From: Lysinibacillus fusiformis
GTDB lineage: Bacteria; Bacillota; Bacilli; Bacillales_A; Planococcaceae
Assembly (NCBI GenBank): GCA_030027265.1
Contig: JASENG010000001.1
Location: forward strand, 434,001-498,000
Direction of reading: 5' to 3'
DNA length: 64,000 nt
Below are positions 56,560-64,000 of this stretch, piece by piece; position 1 is the first letter of the stretch, and the number at the start of each line of letters is the position of its first letter. The notes beneath the pieces are model-generated. The model worked only from the letters and a program-made list of their open reading frames with translations. It searched no databases and was not told where the DNA came from. The position numbers were made by a program, and so were the translations under genes.

Positions 56560-58158
56560 ATGAGATTAAGAAAATTATCCATGAATAAGAAAATAATGAT
56601 GCTGACATTTTTCATTATTGTCTTTTCTTTCCTGATTGCGGGGACCTTTGTTATTGGAAGTCTTTTAAAAGAAAAGGAGGAAGATATCGGTCAAGAAGCA
56701 ATGCTGGTAGCGCGTACTGTTGCAAATTTACCTGACATTAAAACCTTATTGCAAAGTGATGATTTTGCTGAGGCATCTAGCACCATTAATGAAATGGTCG
56801 AAGAAATTCGTTTTATTAACCAAGCAGACTATATCGTGATTATGGATACGAATCGTGTGAAGTACTCCCATCCATCAATCAATGAAATTGGTCAAGTAAG
56901 TGAATCATCAGATATGGATGCCGCTTTTGTAGAACATTATTATTTGTCAAAAGCAAGTGGGGATCGAGGAACAACAATTCGAGCATTTGTCCCTATAATG
57001 AATGAGTATAATAACCAAGTAGGGGTAGCTTTGGTTGGGTTTTTGCTTCCATCGCCTGTTCAAATATTCACCGATTATAAAAGTGAAATTCTGATCACCA
57101 TCGCAATCTCTGTTCTATTTAGCATGTGGGGAGCCCATACGCTTGGAAGACATATAAAAAAGCAAATGTTCGGTTTGGAACCCCATGAAATATCTAAAAT
57201 GTATGTAGAACGAACAGAAACCTTCAATGCCATGCATGAGGGGATTATCGCTGTGGATAAAGATTTACATATCACCATCTTCAACAAAAAGGCTGGTGAA
57301 ATTTTAGGAGTCGAGAACGAACCATCTTTCTATTTGGGGAAGAATATTTATGAGGTATTACCAGATACAAGGCTGCCTGAAATCGTCCTTACAGGCACAC
57401 CTGTATATGACCAAGAAATTTATGTGAATGAACACAGTATTCTAAGTAATCGTATTCCCATTCTTGTAAAAGGAAATACAGTAGGGGCGGTTGCTGTTTT
57501 TAAAGATTTAACGGCATTTAAACAATTGGCGGAAGAACTTACTGGCGTGAAAGCATTTGTGCAAGCATTAAGAGTGCAAACTCATGAATATAAAAATAAG
57601 CTGCATACAATTTCTGGGCTTTTACATTTAGGTCACATTAAACAAGCCCTAAAGTATTTGTCGCAAGTTCAAGATGAACATGAAAATGTAACAAAATTCC
57701 TGAATGAACGTATTTACAATGAAAATATTTCAGGATTATTATTAAGTAAAATAAGCAGGGGAAAAGAACTCGGGATAACCGTACATCTTGATAAGGAAAG
57801 TAAATTTACAAAATTTCCTGACAAACTTGATCATCATGATTTTGTTGTGTTATTTGGAAATTTAATCGAAAATGCATTTGATTCATTTGTGGGCATTAAT
57901 CGAATCGATAAAGAGATTAATATTTCAATCGATGATAATGATGGGATTTTGGCCATTTTAGTAAGTGATAATGGTATTGGGATGACGGAAGACATACAAT
58001 CTCGTATTTTCGAAAGCGGATTCTCAACAAAAAACAAATCGGATAGGGGAATCGGATTGTATTTAGTGAACGAAATTGTTCAGAAAGGAAATGGTACAAT
58101 AGAAGTAACTAGTGAACCGAACAAAGGAACAACATTTATTATTACTTTTGAAATTTAA
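56560..58158 (+). CDS. dctS: Sensor histidine kinase, DctS/CitA family
   Basis: 532 residues. Membrane helix 1 (about 12-34), extracellular PAS-like sensor (35-170), helix 2 (about 172-192), cytoplasmic PAS (about 215-320), then a CitA/DcuS-type kinase. The phosphoacceptor is probably H342 in QTHEYKNKLHTISG. The ATPase has NLIENAFDSF (N box), LVSDNGIGM (G1) and DRGIGLYLVNEIV. It senses C4-dicarboxylates in B. subtilis. AAGAGGGGG precedes ATG 56560. Divergent from dctB with a 133-base shared promoter region. Confidence 0.9.
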   Translation: MRLRKLSMNKKIMMLTFFIIVFSFLIAGTFVIGSLLKEKEEDIGQEAMLVARTVANLPDIKTLLQSDDFAEASSTINEMVEEIRFINQADYIVIMDTNRVKYSHPSINEIGQVSESSDMDAAFVEHYYLSKASGDRGTTIRAFVPIMNEYNNQVGVALVGFLLPSPVQIFTDYKSEILITIAISVLFSMWGAHTLGRHIKKQMFGLEPHEISKMYVERTETFNAMHEGIIAVDKDLHITIFNKKAGEILGVENEPSFYLGKNIYEVLPDTRLPEIVLTGTPVYDQEIYVNEHSILSNRIPILVKGNTVGAVAVFKDLTAFKQLAEELTGVKAFVQALRVQTHEYKNKLHTISGLLHLGHIKQALKYLSQVQDEHENVTKFLNERIYNENISGLLLSKISRGKELGITVHLDKESKFTKFPDKLDHHDFVVLFGNLIENAFDSFVGINRIDKEINISIDDNDGILAILVSDNGIGMTEDIQSRIFESGFSTKNKSDRGIGLYLVNEIVQKGNGTIEVTSEPNKGTTFIITFEI

Positions 58159-58172
58159 AGGGGGAATCATCC

Positions 58173-58871
58173 TTGGATACGATTAAAGTGTTACTCGTAG
58201 AAGATGACCCAATGGTAAGGGAAGTAAATCGTCAGTTTATAGAGCGAGTTGAAGGTTTTCAAGTAGTCGGCATGTGTAGTAATGGGGTGGAAGGGTATTC
58301 CCAGGTAGTCGAAATGAGACCCGATTTAGTGATTATGGATATCTTTATGCCCGAACAAGATGGTCTTATCACGCTAAGAAAAATGCGCAATGCAAATTTA
58401 CCTGTTGATGTGATTACTGTTACTGCAGCGAATGATATGCAAACCATACAGCAAATTTTACATTTAGGTGTCTATGACTACATTATGAAACCATTTACTT
58501 TCGAAAGAATACAGCAAACCTTAATCAATTATTTTAATTTTAAGATGAAGTCATTCGGGGTTCAAGATATTACACAAAAGGAACTGGATGAGATGATCCA
58601 TCCTTATCGCGAATCGGAAGAATCATCAGGAAGTGAGTCTACCTTATTAACAGAATTACCAAAAGGGTTTAATCGTACAACCTTGGATAAGGTACTGCAT
58701 TTTGTAAAGGCCTCTAAGGAAGGCGTATCAGCAGATGAAGTGGCTGCTGGAATTGGTGTAGCCCGGGTAACGGCTAGAAGATATTTAGACTTTCTGGAGA
58801 AGCAAAACTTTATCTATGTAGATGTTCATTATGGCGGTGTTGGCAGACCAATCAATCATTACTTCATATAG
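58173..58871 (+). CDS. dctR: Response regulator, DctR/CitB family
   Basis: 232 residues. Receiver domain with acidic pocket E10-D11-D12, phosphoacceptor D56 (LVIMDIFMPEQDG) and lysine in DYIMKPFT. The C-terminal helix-turn-helix (GVARVTARRYLDFLEKQNFI) is of the CitB/DcuR type. TTG start with AAAGGGGG upstream, 14 bases after dctS. Expected to activate dctP and perhaps dctB. A terminator hairpin follows. Confidence 0.9.
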   Translation: MDTIKVLLVEDDPMVREVNRQFIERVEGFQVVGMCSNGVEGYSQVVEMRPDLVIMDIFMPEQDGLITLRKMRNANLPVDVITVTAANDMQTIQQILHLGVYDYIMKPFTFERIQQTLINYFNFKMKSFGVQDITQKELDEMIHPYRESEESSGSESTLLTELPKGFNRTTLDKVLHFVKASKEGVSADEVAAGIGVARVTARRYLDFLEKQNFIYVDVHYGGVGRPINHYFI

Positions 58872-58919
58872 AACGAAAATAAAACGTTTGTTAGTCATTT
58901 CAGGTCTTCATCGAAATGG

Positions 58920-58946
58920 CTATTTTTCTACGAAAAATAGTATTTT
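58920..58946 (+). terminator. dctR terminator
   Basis: CTATTTTTC (58920-58928) is perfectly complementary to GAAAAATAG (58932-58940), followed by TATTTT. It is AT-rich and therefore only moderately convincing. Confidence 0.6.
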
Positions 58947-59105
58947 GTGGAAGACCCAAAAGAAATGTAGCAGTTCGGGCAATTTTAAGTCGGATTGTAT
59001 TTATCCAATTCGATTCTACTCTATTAAAAACCGTACACTTAAACGCCTAATTGCATATGATACCTTAGAACAACTTCGTCTTTAGTATGAAGAAAGGAGA
59101 TTATT

Positions 59106-59741
59106 ATGCGTCCGCAAAGTTTTCATCAACAAAGACCACCTGGAAGACCTTTTAATCAGTTCCAAGGACCACGAGGCGGCTTTGGAGCGAGACCGCCTCA
59201 ATTCCCTCAACCTGGAATGATGCCGCCTCCTGGTCGCGGCCCCATACCAGGGCCTGGACCAGGAATTGGTGCAGGAGGAGGTTCGCCAAAATTACAATCT
59301 TTTATGGATACTGCCAATAGATTTTTAGCAACTGCCCAAAGTTTTCAGCCTTTAGTTCAACAAGCAACCCCGATGTTTCGTAATTTACCTGCTCTATGGC
59401 GATTATATAAAGGATTCCAAGGGTTGCCAAAGACATCCGAAGGGCAGGAGCATGGACAAAGAGAACAATTTGATTTTGATGAGAGTATGGAAGAAAGTCC
59501 AGAAAGATTCAATAGTCCAGAAAGACCAGTAAGCGAGGAAAGACCAGCTAGACCAACAAGACAAAGACCGCCGATGCCAGAAAAGTCTGCAAGACCTCAA
59601 AGTACTGGAAGAAGAAACAGATACGAGGATTATGATTTGTCAGAATCGCCGGCTTATAATAAGCCAGTAAAACCTAAAAAGGCTTCAACAAAGCCATCAA
59701 TACCTAGAATATTCCAGCCACCCTATCATTTTGATGAATAG
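59106..59741 (+). CDS. yqfQ: YqfQ/VrrA-like low-complexity protein
   Basis: 211 residues. A Pro/Gly/Gln/Arg-rich N-terminus (about 1-58), then the conserved core SPKLQSFMDTANRFLATAQS and PMFRNLPALWRLYKGFQGLP (about 60-107), then a charged, proline-rich disordered tail. The core matches the YqfQ/VrrA pattern (QxFxxxxxxxLxxAQ...NLPAxWxLYxG). In some bacilli it is a variable-repeat or spore-coat-associated protein. AGAAAGGAGA precedes the ATG. It lies before ispH here, after it in B. subtilis. Confidence 0.75.
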   Translation: MRPQSFHQQRPPGRPFNQFQGPRGGFGARPPQFPQPGMMPPPGRGPIPGPGPGIGAGGGSPKLQSFMDTANRFLATAQSFQPLVQQATPMFRNLPALWRLYKGFQGLPKTSEGQEHGQREQFDFDESMEESPERFNSPERPVSEERPARPTRQRPPMPEKSARPQSTGRRNRYEDYDLSESPAYNKPVKPKKASTKPSIPRIFQPPYHFDE

Positions 59742-59765
59742 AGAATGAAAATCTAGAAGGAAGTT

Positions 59766-59794
59766 TTGAATTAAGTGTGTCACTCCGTTATAAT
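59766..59794 (+). promoter_or_regulatory. ispH promoter
   Basis: TTGAAT (59766-59771), exactly 17 bases, perfect TATAAT (59789-59794). It is 32 bases before the ispH start codon. Confidence 0.8.
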
Positions 59795-59825
59795 AGGTCT
59801 ATGTACTGCAAAAGGAGTTGACATG

Positions 59826-60794
59826 ATGCAAGTCATTAAAATAAATCCAAGAGGCTATTGCTATGGTGTAGTGGATGCGATGGTGATTGCACGGAATGCC
59901 TCATTAGATAAAACTTTACCTAGACCGATCTATATTTTAGGAATGATCGTTCACAATAAACATGTAACTGATGCTTTTGAAAAAGACGGCATCATTACAT
60001 TAGATGGTGAAAACCGAAAAGAGATTATTGAAAAAGTTGATAAAGGGACAGTTATCTTTACAGCGCATGGAGTTTCACCTGAAATTCGAGAGATTGCTAG
60101 AAAAAAAGGACTTGTTTCTATTGATGCGACATGTCCGGATGTAACCGTGACACATGATTTAATTCGTGAAAAGTCAGCAGAAGGCTACGATATTATTTAT
60201 ATCGGTAAAAAAGGACATCCTGAGCCGGAAGGAGCAATTGGTGTTGCACCAAATCACGTACATCTAGTTCAAAGCACAGAAGACATTGATCAACTTCAAT
60301 TAGATAATGAGAAATTGCTCGTGACAAACCAAACGACAATGAGTCAATGGGACGTAAAATCAGCAATGGATTATCTGAAAGTAAAATATCCGCATATTCA
60401 GGTTCATGAAGAAATCTGTCTTGCTACTCAAGTACGCCAAGAAGCAGTGGCAGAACAAGCTGGCAAAGCGGAATTACTAATTGTTGTAGGGGACCCAAAA
60501 TCAAACAATTCGAATCGCTTAACACAAGTGTCTGAGGAAATTGCCAATACACCTTCCTATCGTATTGCAGATCTTTCTGAATTGAAGCTGGAGTGGCTAG
60601 AAGGCATCCAGACGGTTGCTGTAACAGCTGGTGCTTCTACACCGACACCAATTGTAAAAGAGGTCATGACATTCTTGGAAAAGTATGATCCTCAAGATGC
60701 AGAAACGCATGAGATTAAACGAACTATTACGTTGGATAAAATTCTGCCTAAAATTAAAACGCCAAAACCAGTAGAAAAAATCATGCCTTATTAG
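59826..60794 (+). CDS. ispH: 4-hydroxy-3-methylbut-2-enyl diphosphate reductase
   Basis: 322 residues. The last enzyme of the MEP isoprenoid pathway, giving IPP and DMAPP. Iron-sulphur cysteines are C12 (RGYCYGV), C103 (DATCPDV) and C198 (EEICLAT). Also [30 protein letters not shown] and [11 protein letters not shown] 59826 ([14 protein letters not shown]) or the adjacent ATG 59823 may be used; AAAGGAG is at 59811-59817. The longer reading from 59775 starts before the promoter -10. Confidence 0.96.
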   Translation: MQVIKINPRGYCYGVVDAMVIARNASLDKTLPRPIYILGMIVHNKHVTDAFEKDGIITLDGENRKEIIEKVDKGTVIFTAHGVSPEIREIARKKGLVSIDATCPDVTVTHDLIREKSAEGYDIIYIGKKGHPEPEGAIGVAPNHVHLVQSTEDIDQLQLDNEKLLVTNQTTMSQWDVKSAMDYLKVKYPHIQVHEEICLATQVRQEAVAEQAGKAELLIVVGDPKSNNSNRLTQVSEEIANTPSYRIADLSELKLEWLEGIQTVAVTAGASTPTPIVKEVMTFLEKYDPQDAETHEIKRTITLDKILPKIKTPKPVEKIMPY

Positions 60795-60805
60795 TAATGG
60801 CAAAA

Positions 60806-60838
60806 TAAAAAATCAGGAAATTTTTCCTGGTTTTTTTA
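60806..60838 (+). terminator. ispH terminator
   Basis: AAATCAGGAAA pairs with TTTCCTGGTTT around a short AT loop, followed by TTTT. Confidence 0.82.
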
Positions 60839-60944
60839 TTTTGCGGGCAGAAAAGTGTTAAAGGGAAACTTCGTTAAAAAACATAAAGTCAACTAATTGT
60901 GGCCCAGTTGTTTTTCTAATATGTGAAGGAAAGTATAAGCTTAT

Positions 60945-61016
60945 AAAGATAACCGATAGATGAAAAACTGTTTTTAGGAATATTAGAACCACATTCAATA
61001 TTAAAAGGTTATCTTT
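60945..61016 (+). other. Nested inverted repeat upstream of cshB
   Basis: AAAGATAACC (60945-60954) is perfectly complementary to GGTTATCTTT (61007-61016). Inside it AATATT repeats form a second, smaller stem. It lies in the 344-base gap between ispH and cshB, upstream of the cshB promoter, so it is not obviously part of the cshB leader. No reading frame is present. Confidence 0.5.
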
Positions 61017-61082
61017 TGATTAGATGGAATAGACTTAATATTCTAAAAGCCTTGATATGCCTTGATTTCGACACTTGTTTAG

Positions 61083-61112
61083 TTGTTCTTTGCCAACGAT
61101 AGATGGTACAAT
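61083..61112 (+). promoter_or_regulatory. cshB promoter
   Basis: TTGTTC (61083-61088), 18 bases, TACAAT (61107-61112), 26 bases before the ATG. The -35 is weak. Confidence 0.55.
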
Positions 61113-61138
61113 ATGAAACATATTAGGAGGTACGAAAA

Positions 61139-62437
61139 ATGTCGAAGTACTCAGATTACGATTTGAAGCCATTTTTAAAAGATGCAATTGCAAAACTTGG
61201 CTTTGAAGAACCAACACCGATTCAAAAAGAAATGATTCCCCTTATTTTAAAGGGGAAAAGTGCGATTGGACAAGCGCATACAGGGACAGGGAAAACACAT
61301 AGTTTTCTATTGCCGATTGTTCAACGCATTAATGAAGAAAAACAAGAAGTACAAGCGGTTATTACTTCTCCAACTCGTGAGCTTGCACAACAAATTTATG
61401 ATGCTTTAAGCCAGTTGATCGAAGAGACAGATATCCAGGCAAAATTATTTATTGGCGGAACTGATAAACAAAGAACTATTGATAAATTAAAAACACAACC
61501 GCAAATTGTCGTAGGAACACCTGGACGCATTAAAGATTTAGTTAAAGAAGGGGCACTGCTTGTCCATACTTCACCAATTTTAGTTGTGGATGAAGCCGAT
61601 CTTGCATTTGATATGGGATTCATCGAAGATATCGATGGTTTTGCATCTCATATGCCAGAAAAACTTGAAATGTTTGTCTTCTCAGCAACGATTCCAGAGA
61701 AATTACAACCCTTCTTGAAAAAATATATGGAAGCGCCAGTCCATATTCATATGAACGATAAACGACCTGTGGCTGAAGGAATTGATTTCGTTCTTATTCC
61801 AGTACGTTCTAAATCAAGAAATCGTCGTTTAGTGGAAGTAATGGAAGCGATTAATCCTTATTTAGCAGTCATTTTCTGTAATACGAGAAAAAATGCTGAA
61901 TCTGTTGCGGGATACCTGGCAGAGCAAGGTTATCGTGTAGGACAAATTCATGGGGATTTAAGTCCTCGTGACCGCAAAAAAATGATGAAACAAATTCGTG
62001 ATCTAGAATTCCAATATATTGTAGCAACAGATTTAGCAGCGCGCGGTATCGATATTCAAGGGATTTCACATGTTATCAATTTTGAAATCCCGGAAGATCT
62101 AGAATTCTTTATCCACCGAGTAGGCCGTACTGCTCGAGCAGGCAATAAAGGGACAGCCATCACATTATTTGAGCCAGAAGATGAAGATGCAGTAGTACGT
62201 GTTGAAAAAATGGGCATTCCATTCGTTCAAAAAGATGTGAAGAACGGGGAATGGATAGAGCTAAAAGAACGTCATTCAAGACAAAATCGTGCAAAACATG
62301 AAAATGAAATTGACGCTATCGCTAAATCAAAGGTTCGTAAACCGAAAAAAGTAAAACCAGGCTACAAACGTAATATGCGTTGGGAAATGGAAAAAATTAA
62401 GAAAAAAGAAAGACGAAAGAAAAATCGTCAAAAATAA
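61139..62437 (+). CDS. cshB: DEAD-box RNA helicase CshB
   Basis: 432 residues (YqfR). Q motif FEEPTPIQKEMIPL; motif I AHTGTGKT; Ia TSPTRELAQQ; II VVDEADLAF; III SATIP; V TDLAARGIDIQG; VI HRVGRTARAG. The basic C-terminal tail (KKERRKKNRQK) is typical of the cold-shock helicase CshB, which unwinds RNA with cold-shock proteins. AGGAGGTACG precedes the ATG. nfo follows after 126 bases. Confidence 0.95.
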   Translation: MSKYSDYDLKPFLKDAIAKLGFEEPTPIQKEMIPLILKGKSAIGQAHTGTGKTHSFLLPIVQRINEEKQEVQAVITSPTRELAQQIYDALSQLIEETDIQAKLFIGGTDKQRTIDKLKTQPQIVVGTPGRIKDLVKEGALLVHTSPILVVDEADLAFDMGFIEDIDGFASHMPEKLEMFVFSATIPEKLQPFLKKYMEAPVHIHMNDKRPVAEGIDFVLIPVRSKSRNRRLVEVMEAINPYLAVIFCNTRKNAESVAGYLAEQGYRVGQIHGDLSPRDRKKMMKQIRDLEFQYIVATDLAARGIDIQGISHVINFEIPEDLEFFIHRVGRTARAGNKGTAITLFEPEDEDAVVRVEKMGIPFVQKDVKNGEWIELKERHSRQNRAKHENEIDAIAKSKVRKPKKVKPGYKRNMRWEMEKIKKKERRKKNRQK

Positions 62438-62563
62438 AGTTGAGTTTTATAGCCTTAAGTCAATGGACAAGAAACATAATACTTCCTCGTCCGAAAAGTG
62501 AACTAAGGCTAATCACTAAAAGGCTTGGCAATCAGCTGAGTTTTCTAACAGGGGGACTTGAAA

Positions 62564-63451
62564 ATGTTGTTAGGTTCACACGTTTCGATGAGTGGAAAAG
62601 AAATGCTTCTAGGTTCAAGTAAAGAAGCAGCTTCCTATGGTGCATCTACATTTATGATTTATACAGGTGCACCTCAAAACACACGCCGTAAAGCAATTGA
62701 AGAGTTAAATATTGACGCGGGGCTGGCACATATGAAAGAAAACGGTCTTTCAAACATTGTCGTGCATGCTCCTTATATTATTAATATTGCCAATACGACA
62801 AAACCGGAAACCTTTGCACTAGGTGTCGACTTCCTTCAAAAGGAAATCGAACGCACGGCTGCAATCGGTGCAACTCAAATTGTTCTGCACCCTGGTGCTC
62901 ATGTAGGAGCAGGGGTCGAAGCTGGAATTGCCAAAATCATTGAAGGGTTAAATGAAGTGCTATCTGCTGACTATCCAGTCCAAATTGCCCTAGAAACAAT
63001 GGCAGGCAAGGGCTCGGAAGTCGGCAGATCCTTTGAAGAACTAGCTCAAATCTTTGATGGTGTCAAGAATAATGAACGTTTGTCAGTGTGCTTTGATACT
63101 TGCCATACTCATGATGCTGGCTATGATATTATCAACGACTTTGATGGTGTACTAGCTAAATTTGATCAATTAATTGGGGTTGATCGAATCAAGGTTGTCC
63201 ACATTAACGATAGTAAAAATGTTTGTGGAGCAGGGAAGGACCGCCATGAGAATATTGGATTTGGACATATTGGATTTGAGGCACTTAAATCGATTGTTCA
63301 CCATGAAGCCTTCAAAAATGTACCGAAAATTCTTGAAACACCATGGGTAGGTTCGGACGCAAAAAATAAAAAAGCGCCATATAAATTTGAAATTGAAATG
63401 CTGAAAACTGGAGATTACAAACCAGCAGAGATTGAAGCATTGCTAGTTTAA
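62564..63451 (+). CDS. nfo: Endonuclease IV (AP endonuclease)
   Basis: 295 residues (YqfS). TIM barrel with trinuclear zinc site. Signatures: [14 protein letters not shown] at the start, [48 protein letters not shown] and [20 protein letters not shown]. It cuts 5' to abasic sites; in bacilli it is important for spore DNA repair. ATG 62564 lies eight bases after AGGGGG. The in-frame TTG at 62558 is too close to that site. Terminator follows. Confidence 0.96.
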   Translation: MLLGSHVSMSGKEMLLGSSKEAASYGASTFMIYTGAPQNTRRKAIEELNIDAGLAHMKENGLSNIVVHAPYIINIANTTKPETFALGVDFLQKEIERTAAIGATQIVLHPGAHVGAGVEAGIAKIIEGLNEVLSADYPVQIALETMAGKGSEVGRSFEELAQIFDGVKNNERLSVCFDTCHTHDAGYDIINDFDGVLAKFDQLIGVDRIKVVHINDSKNVCGAGKDRHENIGFGHIGFEALKSIVHHEAFKNVPKILETPWVGSDAKNKKAPYKFEIEMLKTGDYKPAEIEALLV

Positions 63452-63460
63452 TACAGAAAT

Positions 63461-63498
63461 AGAGACATCAAGCAAAATGTACTTGCTTGATGTCTTTT
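63461..63498 (+). terminator. nfo terminator
   Basis: AGACATCAAGCAA (63462-63474) pairs with TTGCTTGATGTCT, loop AATGTAC, followed by TTTT. Confidence 0.9.
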
Positions 63499-63773
63499 TA
63501 AATTTAACATCTTTGGTACAGCAGCTTTTGGAAATGTAAACTCGTGATGGCATGCAAATGGGAGCAACATACATAGAATCTTGTTATTTAATAAATTCAT
63601 AAAACCGATATCTTCAAAAGTCCTAGAAACTTTCCTTCTAACATATAGTTGCATTAGAATAAACTTCTATTTTAAGCATTTCTATCTAGTTTGTTTCAAT
63701 GATTTAAATGGCAAGCTTAAAGTGATGAAAGTAGTAAATACTAAACCCATATTAATTTATTTTGGAGGAATTA
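63499..63773. other. Gap between nfo and the penicillin-binding protein gene
   Basis: AT-rich, no convincing reading frame. I see no promoter good enough to name, only the GGAGGAATTA ribosome binding site at its end. Confidence 0.5.
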
Positions 63774-64000
63774 ATGAAAAAGAAACTAATTCTTTCTGTG
63801 TATATTTTTTGTTTCGTTTTACTGCCAGTTCATTTTGTAAAAGCAGCACCTGATATAGGAAGCATTGTGCAAACACAATTAGGCAACGAAAATATTAGTG
63901 TTTCTTTACGTGAAATAGAGAGCGGGGAACTGCTATATGTAAATAATGGAGATGCAGCAATGAAACCGGCTTCTACATTAAAACTTTTAACAGCTTCTGC
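63774..64000 (+). CDS. S13-type D-alanyl-D-alanine carboxypeptidase (N-terminal part)
   Basis: Runs off the window end after 75 residues. ATG 63774 follows TTTGGAGGAATTA. Signal peptide (about 1-25, MKKKLILSVYIFCFVLLPVH, then FVKAA). The active-site motif SxxK is S67-T-L-K70 in KPASTLKLLTA, characteristic of PBP4/DacB-family (S13) peptidases. ISVSLREIESGELLYVNNGD upstream is the usual beta-strand pair. Exact subfamily cannot be settled from the visible part. Confidence 0.85.
   Translation, partial: MKKKLILSVYIFCFVLLPVHFVKAAPDIGSIVQTQLGNENISVSLREIESGELLYVNNGDAAMKPASTLKLLTAS

Noticed and set aside
58822-59085. Plus-strand frame of 87 codons after dctR
   Set aside because: It starts inside dctR, has no ribosome binding site, runs through the terminator-like hairpin and has a composition unlike a protein.
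62440-62622. Short frame between cshB and nfo
   Set aside because: No ribosome binding site and it overlaps the nfo start in another frame.
63581-63853. Frame overlapping the S13 peptidase start
   Set aside because: No ribosome binding site; the overlapping signal-peptide frame with GGAGGAATTA is clearly the gene.

Overview
This window is chromosomal backbone from a low-GC, endospore-forming member of the Bacillales. The gene order follows the Bacillus subtilis nadD-yqeK-rsfS-yqeM-comE-holA-rpsT-gpr-spoIIP-lepA-hemW-hrcA-grpE-dnaK-dnaJ-...-sigA-...-ispH-cshB-nfo segment almost gene for gene. Sporulation genes (gpr, spoIIP, yqfC, yqfD) show a spore former. A single-chain, 462-residue glycyl-tRNA synthetase behind a T-box, instead of the two-subunit GlyQ/GlyS of B. 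subtilis, and the absence of recognisable comER, yqeY and yqzL fit the Planococcaceae/Caryophanaceae side (Lysinibacillus, Solibacillus, Ureibacillus and relatives). The genus is inference.

Layout. 1-5.6 kb: end of nadD, yqeK, rsfS, yqeM, then the competence genes comEA, comEB and comEC. 5.6-9.6 kb: yqzM (minus), holA, a two-gene insert (Yip1-like membrane protein plus HlyD-like protein) not found here in B. subtilis, then rpsT (minus). 9.7-16.2 kb: gpr, spoIIP, lepA with a long structured leader, a 630-base gap with RNA-like structure, an unrecognised 108-residue gene, and hemW. 16.2-25.5 kb: CIRCE-hrcA-grpE-dnaK, dnaJ, prmA, rsmE, mtaB, deoC, rpsU. 25.9-29 kb: a sigma-W-type promoter driving nfeD-floA and a small membrane protein. 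29-36.8 kb: yqfC-yqfD-phoH, pgpH-ybeY-dgkA, cdd-era, recO.

36.8-42.2 kb is the main accessory insert, lying between recO and glyS. It has an unrecognised minus-strand gene, four exact 21-bp-spaced direct repeats, an ECF sigma factor, a six-TM partner with a soluble N-terminus (candidate anti-sigma factor), one ABC ATPase and two different large-ectodomain ABC-2 permeases. This is the best candidate for an undescribed system in the window. 42.2-48.8 kb: glyS with T-box (minus), ccpN, ppsR, dnaG, sigA. 49-53.5 kb: membrane protein, acyl-CoA dehydrogenase, cytochrome c550, trmK, yqfO.

53.8-58.9 kb is a C4-dicarboxylate uptake locus. Transporter and binding protein are on the minus strand, divergent from a DctS/DctR-type two-component system. 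A consensus CcpA site and a perfect palindrome lie in front of the transporter. 59.1-64 kb: yqfQ, ispH, cshB, nfo and the start of an S13-type penicillin-binding protein cut by the window edge.

No rRNA, tRNA, CRISPR array, transposase or phage gene was seen. Recurring features are rho-independent terminators at most operon ends, and several places (comEA, spoIIP, lepA, yqfC) where the Shine-Dalgarno sequence sits inside an inverted repeat.
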